Shown here piece by piece: positions 1-11,474 of a stretch of 64,000 nucleotides of DNA. The stretch is from Dactylis glomerata (Eukaryota > Streptophyta > Magnoliopsida > Poales > Poaceae). The position numbers and the translations under genes are program-made. The stretch covers positions 5,509,559-5,573,558 of the forward strand of contig QXEO01000464.1 of the NCBI GenBank assembly GCA_007115705.1. Reading direction: 5' to 3'. Below the pieces are notes generated by a model. That model was not told the origin of the DNA, did not search any database, and saw only the letters and a list, made by a program, of their open reading frames with translations. Position 1 is the stretch's first letter. Every line of letters begins with the position of its first letter.

Positions 1-3000
1 TACCTCAACGGTGTGGACTCCTTGCTCAATGCTAGATAGCTGCAGAGCTAGGTGACAGGACCAACAAAGTGGGAGACTTGAAGCCTACGTGGTGACTGAC
101 ACATTCCCCATCAACAATTAGGTACACCTTGCTCTGCTCAATGAAATTGTCTCGTGGGTTGTTGAGTTTGTGGATGTGCTATATGACTGCAAGTGGTGTA
201 TTGGATTAAGTGGTGTGATAAATGTGAATGCCACAAGCTTTGGTTTTAGTTTTTGGAGTTTTATAGGATAATAAAGCTTTCCTTGCTTTTTCCATAAAAG
301 AACTAGCATAAGAAATGATCAATTAGCTTTCCTGCAGGGAATTATCCTTCCCACAAGAAAAGAACTTTTCTATTATTATTTGTTATGCAGCAGCCATGTC
401 ACTATAATGATGCCACGTATCATATAGATTCCATTTCAGCTCTTCTTTTCAAAGTTCATGATGAGTCCACCCAAGGTTGTCACCTCCGTCCCCGTGCTCG
501 CCATGATCAGTGGTGGAAGGAGGGCAGAACCGCCATGGAGCAGGCACATTGGAGATGGATGCCTTGACCAGTGTGTGTGTCTCTCTCACTCACTTGCTAT
601 CTCTTTTGATTAGACAGTAATTTTGATTCATTTTGATTGATCTCACTCAACTGTTGGATTGATACTATATATTTATTTTCCTCATGTTTTTCAGCAATAG
701 TATTGATGTGTAATGAGTACCTAATTCTTTGTCAAAATTGACAAGAAGGACATGATGTATGTAGCAGTAACAGTAAGCCTTCTTTTCTGCACTAGCATAT
801 GATTTATTTTGGCTGCAACCTTATTATTTTGCTTCACAAATAACTTTCCAATTTATTGTCACTATTACTGGTTATTTTGCATTATACACATTGAGGTTTT
901 GCTCTTTTCCTCTGAATTTTCAAGTATGTTTTGTCGGTGTACAAGTGCTCTTCCCAATAGGTGTTTCTTTAAGAGCTGAAAATTCCAAGCAATCAATCGG
1001 CATGCCTTTGCAGAGTTTATGGTATATATAGAACCGTCAAAATTCAATACACGCAAGGTATCTTCTTGTCTCACACGTAGCATGGATCTACTCAGGTGAG
1101 AGTACTTCACTTATGCAATTTTATCACTTGATGGCTTAGTACTAACGAACTGTCTAGATCTACCGGCACTTCACCAATGTGTCTTACATAAGCAAGCCAT
1201 GCTCTATACGATCTTACAGTTTTGCACTAAGAATAGTATGAGCTGAGCCAATATAAAAGGAGTTCTTGTAGAAACAATAGTATAAATCAATCTAAGCTTA
1301 CTCTTGGATAATTTGTTTTGCACCTTAGAGGATTGTAATGTAAGTTTTGTTGTATGAAGCTATGGTTCAAGGGTCAAAACCATAACTTATTAATGCTTCA
1401 TTTTAAGGTATGGCTTTGTTGCACTTATGCTCATCTGCTCACATTGTCCTGTACTTCTATACATTGGAGATCATATAAATTTTCTTAATTGAACTTACTC
1501 CAATGATTATATCGTCAATGGAGGCTTTTTTTTCCTCATTGACTTGCAGGTTGCAGCTAGCACATTGATAAGTTACATTAACCATTCATATATGCTACTC
1601 AATATATATTGGCCCGATGGACATCTTTTCAGCAGCATTGGTCAGCATTACATGTGGTATGTTTTCGTGTGAGCTTTGTTTATCTGAATGTTATTTTCCC
1701 ATCATTGCCAATGCTAATTAAACATCTTTTTTCACCACAACACATGATGACTATTACAGGTATTGAATCATTACCACTATTCACCTACCTCTATGGACAC
1801 CAAAGGTATGAACATTGGCATTGTGATTTTTTCGTTTCATTAGTATTGTGCTATATACAAGTTCTGTCAACTTCGAGAAATAGTCATTGATATATCTAAG
1901 CTACTAACTAGAGTCCTAACTACTATGTTCGTTCCATGTATCGCACGACAGATTGTTGCTTGATGTTTCATTACTTAGTGACATGATCTGTAGGGCTTAT
2001 CTGCATTTTTGATCATTTATGTGCCTCATTATGCTGACTGATATTTGTTTCCTTGACTACAGAATCAGAGTAGGTTCAAATTATTGGCTTCTTGCCACTG
2101 TGCTTTGTGCCATAGCTAGCAGCACCGCATTTGTGGGTGATAGCAGTTGTGCCATCACAAACGAGTAGCTGATTTGTCTCCCTCAAGAATGACATCAATG
2201 GTGTGCCTATCTGATACCACAAAATGCGTTCTCTCTCTGGTGACTTCAAAATCTGCCAATTTAATTCTCATTTTGTTCCCTGCTCATGCTACATTGTATG
2301 GTGCTCTGACATGGATCGCTCATAATTCATTTTCCTGATCCATTTTGATGTGGTGTGTGATGCTGATGTTGGTCCCTTGATTGGCTCATTTCAGGTGTGC
2401 AAGCGTGCCATCACCACCTGCTTATTACGTATGCTGCAGATGCTTCTGCAAGCAATTGGAGCATTGAGCACGTATTTCCATGGTTTTCCTGGCCGTTTTA
2501 CAGTTGGTGACAGTGCAGTATGGCTCCACTTCAAAGTATATCATCCTGGATGTGTTTAGGTTTCTGCTAGATATAGTAGTAAATTTTAAATGATGGTTAC
2601 ATGGGAGATACCATCACGAGTTGTTCTATATATAAGAGGTTCAGTTCCTTATTTCCATTCTGCAGTTTTGCATGCTGCTTATCAGTCTGTGTAGATACAT
2701 TGGAGGGAGGACTACTCCCAAATATGGGTATTATATTTTCTTCTGGTTACTATTCCAGTTGCTTGACCAAAACTTTGTAAGTTTGTTCTGTTGGTGTTTT
2801 AGTAGTTGTGCTAATGTAGTTTACTTTTAGCTTAATTCTACCCTGAGTTTTGTATACAGTGTTGTGGGCTTGCAGCTTAGTTGTATACTTTGGGACAGTG
2901 AGTGCCTCACGTTTCTTCTTGCCTTCTTACATATTTTCTGAAAGATCTAACAGCAACATACTTTCCTAATCAGGTGGTAATAGTTGACATGGCACCTGAT

Positions 3001-3730
3001 GTAAATCTAACAGCAACGAATTCTCACATATACAATATATCACATGGAGCAGTTCTTTCAGATATGGAGATAATTTGGAGATTGCGATGCATCTGATGGT
3101 CGCTATACCAACAAATAGCATGCTGTCAATTTCTGGTAATTTTTGTAGAGTTTGGGTTGTCCATTTTTTGGTTTTGAAGTTTTACAATGTCTGCAACATT
3201 TCAAGGTGCGTCTCTTCTTCATTGACGAATGGTGATTGTGTTGCATTTCCTGCTCCTTTCCTCTGCTCTCGTTCGTTAACTTATCCCATGTTTTTCTCGG
3301 TCAATGGATGGTGTTACTCATTAAGTTTTGCTCAACATCAATTGATACTTAATATTTGGTTCATTCATTTATTTCAGTTTCAATATTTGTAAGAAGAGAT
3401 TGCATCATTTCAAATGTTGCGTGTTCAAAAGAGCGCAGTTTTCTGCTTTAATGGCTTAATTGATCTACTATGGGTGTCGGTTCAGATTATGCATGATAAA
3501 CTCTTAGCTAAATTTAGTTATAACAAGGTTGAGTTTTAGGGTAATTGTGTACCAGTAGCTATGGGAGGAGGTCATGAGATGACCACTTTTGCTTTAATTT
3601 TAATCCTGTCGGCTTAAGAAATTGTTCGCTAAATGTGATTATTATACTAGATAGTACATAATGTGCAATATTTTCTGTATTAGCAGTCTGTTACTTCACA
3701 TGACAATCGATGCAGTTTGATGCATTGCAG

Positions 3731-3810
3731 GCTGGTAGCTTGGTGTTGAGGATGACATGGATATCTGCTGCTGATGTTCGGGCGCGGTACAACATGGGAC
3801 GTTCTATCAG
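3731..3810 (+). other. Exon-like island, possible captured gene fragment
   Basis: An 80-bp block follows a TTGCAG acceptor and is followed by a GTTAGG donor-like site. One frame is open across all of it and translates to ordinary-looking protein sequence (start AGSLVLRMTW, end NMGRSIR). I do not recognise the protein. Similar but weaker islands lie after AG sites near 2395 and 6680. Taken alone this could be chance. Confidence 0.25.
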
Positions 3811-5565
3811 GTTAGGGAGTTTATAGTTTCCTCTCTCATGGCTGTTCATATAAGGTGCCCTTCTTCAGCTATTGTAAACCTTATCATATAGTATCCTATA
3901 TGATTCTTGCTCATAGCTAATTACTGAAAACATGTGATGCAGCTGAGTGGAAGTGGTTCTTTATTCATCTTAGATCTGATTGTTGGGCATGAATCGAGTA
4001 GCTATGGATTATTCATTTGTTAGTAGAAGAACTTGTTGCTCCACTTGGGCTGAATGTCGCAGCAATATCCCCTATTTTTCTTCCTAGCAAGCAGTCTAGC
4101 TACATGTAATAGTGCTTCTTTTTTTAGCACTTATAATGTACATCCTAAGTTATGACCAACCAAAAGTCCAAAACATATATTTAGATTTACCTTCGAGCTT
4201 TCTGAAATGAATTTTGTCGTGTGAAAGAAAAAGTTCCGAATCCATGTTCTCAAAGAAAAAGTAGAAGTAAAATTGCCAAGTAGCGCAGTCCTCTAAAAGA
4301 GAGGAAGGGGCACTACATCGACGCGGCCCAGTGGGTAGTGGAGGACAAGGGATTCCCAGCGAGACATCGACACAAAGGACGAGTACCAAAACATATAGCT
4401 CGATGTTCTATGCTAGATAAAAATTATCATAGTGACAGTGTGGTGATGTTGTTGTATCCCTTTGATATGCATGTAATCTTTATCTGAAAGGTCAAGCCAT
4501 GAAAATGAATGAACGAGACTCTTTACATTAGTTAAGCTGATATCGTGGAGAGGTGAGAGGCTAAAGCTAGCTATCTTATGTTACTAGGGGTCAAGATTTC
4601 CTTGCAGAAGCTTTCAGTCATATGTAAGCTTCAGCGGCTTGAAAATAATGAATGTCTGAACTGAAATAAACTGTGAGTTAAAAGGAAACAAAACAGTGAT
4701 AAGAGTGTTGCTAGCTAATTACTGATATCTTAATACGTTCCTTCTCCAATTTGTAGAAATAGGATGATATCACTTATATAAATATAATGGCTGATTTTCC
4801 TAGATTAGATTCTAAAATCTTACTCAAGTGTGCAATATTCCATATTTTAGCAAGGTTTGTAAGTTAATATGCGTTCATTTAGGAGTTGAGGAGTCAAAAA
4901 AAAAGGTGAGCTGATGCAATGCGTTTATAGTATCATCTAGAAGATATAAAGATGCGGGCAACCCAGTATATATAAAGAGGGCATCTATAGATCAATTCCG
5001 TCTATTATTTTCAGTAAAGCTTTCATATCCAACTTAAATTTTGAAGGACTGACCAATGCTCTTTCATGGTTGTACTGCGTTAGTATTTTATTAACTGATA
5101 TCATTTTTTTGGAATTCCTTTATTATTATTATTATTTTCACCAGATTTTGGCAAAAATTATTTTTTCGATGTTATGGATTTATATTAGCATAAGAAGGCA
5201 TTCTTCATTAACATGAATATGCGTATATCTATTTTATAGGAAAAGGTATGTCGCGACACCAGCTCATATATGAGAACCGCCTATTTGACTTTATCTAATA
5301 TTCAAAAACAAATGTTTCATTGTAAATTTATGTCGGTGTATTATTGATATATTTCTAAAACTTGCTCCGTCAAGGCGTCAACTATTTCTAGAAATATCTC
5401 ATACATTCTTGATAATATCGCTGAATGGTTATAGGGATCACCATGGATTAACCTTACTCTGTTTTCTCTTCACCTTTCATACATTTTCCTTGATTTTCAT
5501 AATCTTTACTGTTAGTTGTATCATACCTTTATATTTAAGCATGTTTTGTAAATGCCTTTTTGAGT

Positions 5566-5810
5566 AGGATGGAGATTGATTGCTGCTCCAGGTTACATGA
5601 ATAAACATGCTACAATTGTTGGGGTGCAGGAAGGTTTTTATATGGACTTCAAAACTCTCCTTACCCTCAAGATTGATTGCAGCTCTAGGATGGAGATTGA
5701 TTGCTGCTCCAGGTTACATGAATAAACATGCTACAATTGTTGGGGTGCAGGAAGGTTTTTATATGGACTTCAAAAATCTCCTTACCCTCAAGATTGATTG
5801 CAGCTCTAGG
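5566..5810 (+). repeat. 121-bp tandem duplication, two copies
   Basis: The block starting AGGATGGAGATTGATTGC at 5566 is repeated almost perfectly from 5687, a period of 121 bp. Only a substitution or single-base difference is seen near the run of A after GGACTTC. It has no coding capacity I can recognise. The near identity points to a recent local duplication. Confidence 0.9.
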
Positions 5811-7058
5811 TTGTCACTAAAATTTTGGGAAAGATAATAGAATGGAGAAGGAGAACCTTGAGCTGCTGAAAGTTCACTGCTCTATTGGGTCACAGATTTC
5901 TGGGCTAGGAACTCAAGCAAGTCCAGCTTATAGGTTCCTGTGACGAGGCACTCAAGAAAGACTTGGAGCCCCAACTTGCAAAGCATCCAAGTGAGATCAA
6001 ACCTGTTCTAAAGCTGGACAAATTATCTTATATTCATTTCCTATGTGCCAGTGGTTCATTGCCATTTAGCTCTCTTGGTATAAATGCTTTGTCTCATTCT
6101 TTTGTATAAAAAAAAATCTGTATGTACCTCTAACATGACTGTTTCTGTTTGAATACATTAGCTGAATATGTTTAAAGAATTGTACCAATGATCTATTTTA
6201 TTTGTCTCTCTAGCTGCAGCTGGAAGCTATATCTTATGCTTAGTGAGCATTTGCAAAGCTCAGACTGGTATTGTCTAGAGCTTTTGTGTATGTATGTGCA
6301 ATGCGAACTTGATGAACTGCTAAGTAATCCTATATTCATTTCTTATGTGCAAGTTACTAGAATATGGAGATAACATGTAATTTCACTTGCCAACTTGATA
6401 ATAATTCCAACTGTATGTTGAGAAATGTGGGTGAGAGATTGCCTGGCTAGCTTAAGCTTCCCTTAATATATGTAGTGTTTGAAAAAAAAATTGACTTTAT
6501 ATTTGTAAACATGTACTTAGGACATCTCTTCCAGTCGTTTATAGGCTAACAAAACTCATGTTGTATTAATATCTTTTTAAATTAGTGTGCTTCGCTATGC
6601 AAGGTGGTACCACCATTATGCGTTTACTTGACCCAAAGTTTATGCTTTGACATCGTACAAATATAAATATTTGAGTTATCTTTGCAGCCGACACGCTGCC
6701 ATTACAACCGAACAGAACACTGGCATTATCACCGGGCAAAGGTGGATACTAAATCATCCACAAGTCCTCATCTGCAGAAGTTAGAATGAAGATGGCCATT
6801 GTATTATATATGTTACTCTTCGTATGAATAAGTGCTGTATAAGAGCATTTAGCCATACTATGTTCGGTTCCTATTATTTGTATCATATAGCTGTTTCCTT
6901 TGCTGCCTGTGACCTAGAAATCACTGCTCTTTTTATTATTTCCTATCTGATGATGTTAGCACTTTCTTCACACTCTTCCTCATTACCCTTATTATCAATA
7001 TTTATTGTATTATGATTTTTTTGGTCCTATCGTTTATAAATTGCGATTTTTATGCTTG

Positions 7059-7111
7059 CTTGCTCGCCGTTAGGCGGGCAAGCGCGCGGCAAGCCGCGCT
7101 ATCCTACCTAG
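7059..7111 (+). repeat. Helitron 3' terminal hairpins and CTAG end
   Basis: Stem 1 pairs 7059-7068 with 7073-7082 (10 bp with one G-T pair, loop GTTA). Stem 2 pairs 7084-7089 with 7094-7099 (GCGCGG / CCGCGC, loop CAAG). Eight bases then lead to CTAG at 7108-7111, followed by T. Helitrons end in CTRR a short distance after a GC-rich hairpin and insert between A and T, and this fits. The second, outer hairpin is an extra. Confidence 0.75.
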
Positions 7112-7143
7112 TTTAACTGGATAGCCACGAAAATCCTCATATG

Positions 7144-7501
7144 CCCTGACGGTATAGCTGGGCATGGGAAGCCCAGCCCGACCAGCCCGGCTCGACCCGG
7201 CCCGAAAATGGCCCGGCCCGTCGGGCCAAAGCATGCTATCGGGCCGGGCCTGGGCAGGAATTTAAGGCCCGACAGGAGTAACGGGCCGGGCTTGGGCAGA
7301 GAAAAACATGAAATTAGTGAATGCCCGGCCCGACAGCCCGACACTATTTTGGCCCAATGGGCCGGGCTTGGGCAGAAAAATGAGGCCCGATAGCCGAGCC
7401 GGGCCGGGCCGGGCCTGGGTAGCAGATTTTGGAGTCGGGCTTTTTGCTGGCCCGGCCCGACCCGGCCTGGCCCGACAACATGCCCAGGTATACCCTGACG
7501 G
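7144..7501. mobile_element. Small GC-rich inverted-repeat transposon with 9-bp target duplication
   Basis: The element spans 7153-7492 (340 bp). Its ends are inverted: TATAGCTGGGCATG at the left against the complement of CATGCCCAGGTATA at the right, 13 of 14 matching. Both flanks carry the perfect 9-mer CCCTGACGG (7144-7152 and 7493-7501). The inside is a degenerate array of CCCGGCCC/GGGCCGGGC words, and frames through it are an artefact of that composition. Nine bases suggests a Mutator-like MITE; hAT elements duplicate 8 bp and have somewhat similar GGGCATG ends, so hAT with a chance ninth base is the alternative. Confidence 0.75.
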
Positions 7502-7859
7502 CTGGCGCGGTGCGTCCAGATATGTCCACCAAAGTGTCCATTTACATCATGAGTTGCAACGAACATGGTAATCTTAGGGCGAGATTGATTAATCCCAGCT
7601 CTCTTTTTTTTGGCTCCCGAGGTGCAGACGCTAAGGGCTAGAATTAAATTATGCGACCTAAAAACCACTTTTGGTATTTTTTTGGGTTGCCTATAAGAGA
7701 TTCTGCTGTGTCTGTGTGTCAACTTTGGTCCATCTGTTTGGATGTCTATAAACTCATTTTGTACCACAACAGATGCATAGTCAAGCTGTTTGGTTAACCA
7801 TATGAGTGTTCTAACATTTACCCTTTTCAAATTTCGATGAGGTTATCACAGGATGCGAT
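7502..7859. other. Unassigned interval
   Basis: This stretch is host to the inverted-repeat element: the CCCTGACGG duplication joins it to 7113-7143. A minus-strand frame crosses it but shows no domain I recognise. No repeat, promoter or RNA gene is visible. Confidence 0.4.
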
Positions 7860-8223
7860 CATATACCACCTACGTGAAGAACATCAGCCTCGCGATCACC
7901 ACCAGCAGTACAATGATGATGAAATCTCTAACCCTATATCTGGCATGGTGAGGCACTGCTTCAATAGGCACTACTTGGAGAGGCATGACTTGCATAGGCA
8001 TACCTTTGACAGGCAGAGCTTGAAGAGTCATTCCTTGAGCAGGGAGTGCTTGAAAAGCCATACCTTCGTAAGCCATAGTCTCATTAGCTAGGAATTGGTT
8101 GAACTCCTCCTCTGCCTTCTCCTGAGTCTGGTACCATATGTAGCTGTTGTTTGAGAAACCATTGACCTGAGCCTGGCAGATCCTCCACGAACTATACACT
8201 CTGGGCCGCCTCCCCCTGAACAC
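7860..8223 (-). pseudogene. Viroplasmin / RNase H1 N-terminal-like domain fragment
   Basis: The minus-strand frame from 8223 begins MFRGRRPRVYSSW and continues with CQAQVNGF, then a YxTxEKAEEEFNQFL segment. That is the pattern of the small RNA/DNA-hybrid-binding fold found at the N terminus of eukaryotic RNase H1 and in caulimovirus viroplasmin (Pfam Caulimo_VI family). After about residue 50 comes a low-complexity tract of short repeats around QALP and MPLQ, then a hydrophobic tail. No RNase H catalytic domain follows. The fragment lies downstream of the Myb/SANT-like pseudogene on the same strand and could have been part of the same transposon-borne or captured gene. Family assignment is by pattern recognition only. 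Confidence 0.5.
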
Positions 8224-8589
8224 AACGTACCACTAACAAATAAACATGAGGGGTAAATACATGATGGGGTAAGAAATCTTGACAGCAAGATCATCCAAAG
8301 CAAGTGAACAATTGCACAAATTCATCAACTAAGGGAAGCATGCATTAGAGTTGCCAAACGGGGATCATAAGTTCTTCCTAGCACTAAGATCTTAACCTAG
8401 CACCACAGCAAAAGTGGGTGTCGTCCTATCACCGCATAGTCTTTATCACATGAGGGGTTTAGTATGTACCACCTCATCTTAATTACAGGCCATAAGAAGT
8501 TTTTGAGCCCTAGATACCACCAAAATATACATCACAATGACATCATCAACAACAAGCAAGCAAGCATGGCTCCCCAACCCTACAATGCC

Positions 8590-9830
8590 TTAGGGCACCC
8601 ACTACAGATTGTAGTAGTGCTTGGACAGGTAGTTCCTAAGCTAGAGGGCCCTGTGGGCGTCTGCCATGCCAACAAAGTTGGTGCCTTGGGCCTTGTGGTC
8701 GACAAGGTGGCTTAGAGCCGTCATGAGAGCCTCCTGAGAGTACACAATGACGTTCATGACGGTGTTGTAGAGGTCATGGACGTCGATAGGCTTGTTGTCC
8801 CTGATCGCTTGAGCAACATCCTTGACGGCATCAGTCATGCTGCTGAAAGCCTGCAACTCATCGTCAGCCAGACCACCCCTCTTCCTCTTGCCTCCAGCTG
8901 CTGGTGCGGGAGAAGGCTTGTTTGGGCCATCGATGATGATCATCTCGAACTCCTGCGAGTTTGTCCCGTACTCTGCAGGAGGTGAAGGTGCTCCCAATGG
9001 CTCGTTGGAGCCCATGGCGTACTTGGCGGTGGCGATACCACCAACAAAGATGGTGTGCATCTCATGGTAGTTCAGTATGGGCTTGTTGAGGAACTCGGTG
9101 TCTTTGGGGTGATCCTAAACAGGGATGACAAGGAAGACTATTAGATGTAGGCATGAATGATCAAATGGCACTGCAATGTAATAAAGGTGCTAACCGTGGC
9201 ACGCCCTGGTAGTGGTCAACCTCTAGCACGATGGTGCAGCTAATATGGATCCTCCTCGTCCTCCACTTCCTCAGCTAATATGGATCCTCCTCGCCGCTCA
9301 GATCTCTCAGCTTGCTAATATGGATCCTCCTCGTCCTCCACTTCCTCAGGTGGTTGTAGACCTGAGTAGAAGTCACCTCTACTCCATAATGCTCAAAGAG
9401 CGCCTTGGAAACAACAACAAGATGGACCCCTGTCAGTACGAACGCCGGTCTTGATCAGCTCACACATCTTCTAGAGGACAAAGGAGGACTGGTAAGGCAG
9501 CCACTTCATAGTGCCCTTCATGTTCATAGCGTGCGCTTTGTGAACTGCGGTAATCAGGTCCTTCTCCTTCATTGCCTTAACAAGGTTCAGGGCAACCTTC
9601 GATGCCATGCTCCGGACAAGGTTGTGCACTGTGCTCTGGGATGATGATCTGGGCTGCACAAACTGAGGCTGCTCGGAACACTGCCCAACCTCCACGTCCA
9701 CAAGCTTCTCGCCCAGGGGAGGCTGCGAAATGGTGACAAACAAAGGGATCTGGGACTCCTCAAAGGGGACCAGAGCCTGACTAAGGAACTCCTGGCATAA
9801 TGAGTCCTACATTGCCGCATAATGTACAAG
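8590..9830 (-). pseudogene. Myb/SANT-like protein pseudogene
   Basis: Read on the minus strand, 9743-9471 gives a segment ending MKWLPYQSSFVL, and 9060-8641 gives HTIFVGGIATAKYAMGSN, a KRKRGG basic patch and a helical C-terminal part ending ADAHRAL. I recognise this layout from grass Myb/SANT-like (Myb_DNA-bind_3 type) proteins, known both as host genes and as transposon accessory genes. It is broken: an in-frame stop follows SSFVL near 9468, the middle is rearranged by a triplicated segment at 9239-9340, another stop precedes the HPKDTEF segment near 9115, and a TAG at about 8638-8640 cuts the C terminus, after which LRNYLSKHYY continues in frame. No PIF/Harbinger transposase accompanies it. 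The original start is unclear. Confidence 0.55.
9239..9340. repeat. Local triplication inside the Myb/SANT-like pseudogene
   Basis: GCTAATATGGATCCTCCTCG occurs at 9239, 9274 and 9314, with spacings of 35 and 40 bp. The first and third copies are followed by the same TCCTCCACTTCCTCAG text. It interrupts the pseudogene between its two recognisable parts. Confidence 0.8.
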
Positions 9831-9972
9831 GTAGTGTAACGACAATAGGCATACGAAGAAGAAGATCATGAATACAAGCCTACATCAACAAGTACTAGGC
9901 TCTAGGACATGCTCATGCCAGTTAATAGTCACAGATATCAAACATCGACAAATTTAAGCTTACACATGCAAC

Positions 9973-10070
9973 GATCTAACCCTAACAACATGAATGTGCT
10001 AGAAGCCTACATCAGGGATAGATCTAAGCAAAACAAGTCACGGATCTAACCCTAACAACATGAATGTGCT
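9973..10070. repeat. 28-bp direct repeat, 70-bp period
   Basis: The 28-bp word starting GATCTAACCCTAACAAC at 9973-10000 recurs exactly at 10043-10070. It contains CCCTAA once per copy but is not a telomeric array. No gene is seen from about 9830 to 10540. Confidence 0.8.
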
Positions 10071-10405
10071 TGAGATGTCATGGTGTTGGTACTTACAGTC
10101 ATGAATGGAGGTGGACGGAGGTGTATCCTGGTCAATGAAGTGGTCAGAGTTGCCATGAGAAAGCGGGTGTTTACTCTGTTAAATTGGCGTACCATGCTCT
10201 AGTGAATCAAAAAAGAGTGTGTAGCTCTGGAAGAAGGAATGGTTACATGTACCTCAGATTCTGAACAACAAATGTGGACATCCTTGTGGAAGCTAAAAGT
10301 TGTGTCGTGGAATTCTGCTGGATGAGTGCACTTTAAAACGTCGACACATCAAAGAGTTGAGCAGATGTAGTATCTGCATGGCAATAGATGAGGGTTTGAT
10401 GCATG

Positions 10406-10485
10406 CTCTAATCAAATGTTGATGTATGCAAAATTCATGCATGGACTCTAATCAAATGTTGATGCATGCAAAATTCATGCATGAA
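10406..10485. repeat. 40-bp tandem repeat, two copies
   Basis: CTCTAATCAAATGTTGATG starts copies at 10406 and 10446. Each continues into ATGCAAAATTCATGCATG, so the unit also contains a short palindrome. The copies differ at only a few positions. Confidence 0.8.
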
Positions 10486-10548
10486 CTTTGTAGTTTATTG
10501 TTGCATAATCCAACATATTTACATGTTACGAGATGAGAATGGTGTTTT

Positions 10549-10915
10549 GGCTCCCGGTGCATATGCTCCCTTTATTTAAATGTAACATTTGACTCATTTT
10601 GAAATGTCAATATAATTCAAACGAGTAATTCGCATGCACGATCTTCATATGTTACATGTGCACAAAGTCGTTTCACAAAAAAATCGACATGTCGTTTGGC
10701 ATACATAAAAAAGACAAATTTTGGTGCTAAAAACAACACATTTTATGGTATTTATTTTGTCTTTTTTACACCGACCACCTGAAATGTCGTTTTTTCGCAA
10801 AACTTTACGAACGCACATGGGTTATGGAGATGTACATGCGAAATTTTTCATTCGAATTTTTTGACACTTAGAATTATGTTTTTTTAAGCATAGGGAGCAT
10901 ATGCACATGGGAGCC
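10549..10915. mobile_element. MITE with 23-24-bp terminal inverted repeats
   Basis: The left end starts GGCTCCCGGTGCATATGC and continues TCCCT. The right end, read as its complement, starts GGCTCCCATGTGCATATGC and continues TCCCT, matching apart from GG versus ATG in the middle. The 367-bp element is AT-rich inside with no coding frame. I could not identify a target duplication, so the superfamily is undecided. Confidence 0.65.
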
Positions 10916-11474
10916 GAAATGGATGTCCGGTTATCAGATGTTATAATCATATTTTGCATTGATATCGGGGATTTTCTAAACAATATCCCCTCTTTTGGTT
11001 TTAACTCTCTTTGGCAGAAAATACTTTTTTAAAGCATTTTTTGGCTTTCTAGGAGCTACGAGACTCGAAAAAGGGCAAGGTCAGGGAGTCCGGCTTGGAA
11101 ATTTCGAGACAAACAAAATGAGATGAAGTGGGCCATCAGGAGGTCAATAGGCCACAAGTGAGACTAGGTGGCACGGTCAGCCAACCAGACTGCGCCACCC
11201 AATCTTGTTTGGCTTTGAGCGTCCGATGCCATTCGTTTTCACGTGGTTCTCTTTGTCTTGACCTAAAACCAACTATTTAAAGGTCCCCTGGGCGTTACTG
11301 TGAGGCGGCGGCGGAGGAACACAAAAAACACAAAACAAGGCTGCCAGTCGCTGGAGGAAGATTGGAGGGGGAACCGCTGCCGGAATTACCTCCAGCCACC
11401 TCTCCTCCTTTACCAACGCCTCCTCCTTGCTCTCCACCATGAGTGGGAGTACTTCACCCCCTGGACTATGGGTT
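10916..11474 (+). pseudogene. Promoter and 5' end of an interrupted gene (candidate)
   Basis: CTATTTAA at 11273-11280 could be a TATA box. A GC-rich leader of about 160 bases follows, and the first well-placed ATG is at 11439 in the context CCACCATGAG. Twelve codons (beginning MSGSTSPPGL) are open before the Copia LTR edge at 11475 cuts the frame. A longer in-frame proline-rich translation also runs through the leader from about 11300. I do not recognise the protein. The rest of such a gene is not present on the other side of the Copia element in this window. The composition fits a host-gene start, but this remains a guess. Confidence 0.3.

Larger units (their letters stand above)
1..7111 (+). 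mobile_element. Helitron-like element, 3' part; 5' end not found
   Basis: The right edge carries the hallmarks of a Helitron 3' end (two hairpins, then CTAG followed by host T at 7112). The 7.1 kb to the left is AT-rich and has no long open frame, helicase or Rep domain that I can recognise. It shows scattered exon-like islands with good splice sites, as expected of a non-autonomous Helitron carrying gene fragments. No convincing A|TCTNTACTA 5' terminus was found, so the left edge may lie outside the window and some of this interval may not belong to the element. The end is seen directly; the extent is inferred. Confidence 0.5.

Noticed and set aside
3460..3480. GATCTACTATGGG as the 5' end of the first Helitron
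   Set aside because: It lacks the full TCTNTACTA pattern, and no change of sequence character occurs there.
1..7000. Short frames of 60-105 codons across the first 7 kb as host genes
   Set aside because: None has a recognisable domain, codon bias or length; stop density is what AT-rich DNA gives.
7108..7830. 240-codon minus-strand frame through the GGGCC-rich element
   Set aside because: Its Pro/Gly/Arg-rich middle is the translation of the CCCGGCC array and it crosses both target duplications.
9973..10070. Interstitial telomere repeat (CCCTAA words)
   Set aside because: Only one CCCTAA per 70-bp unit; no tandem CCCTAAA run.
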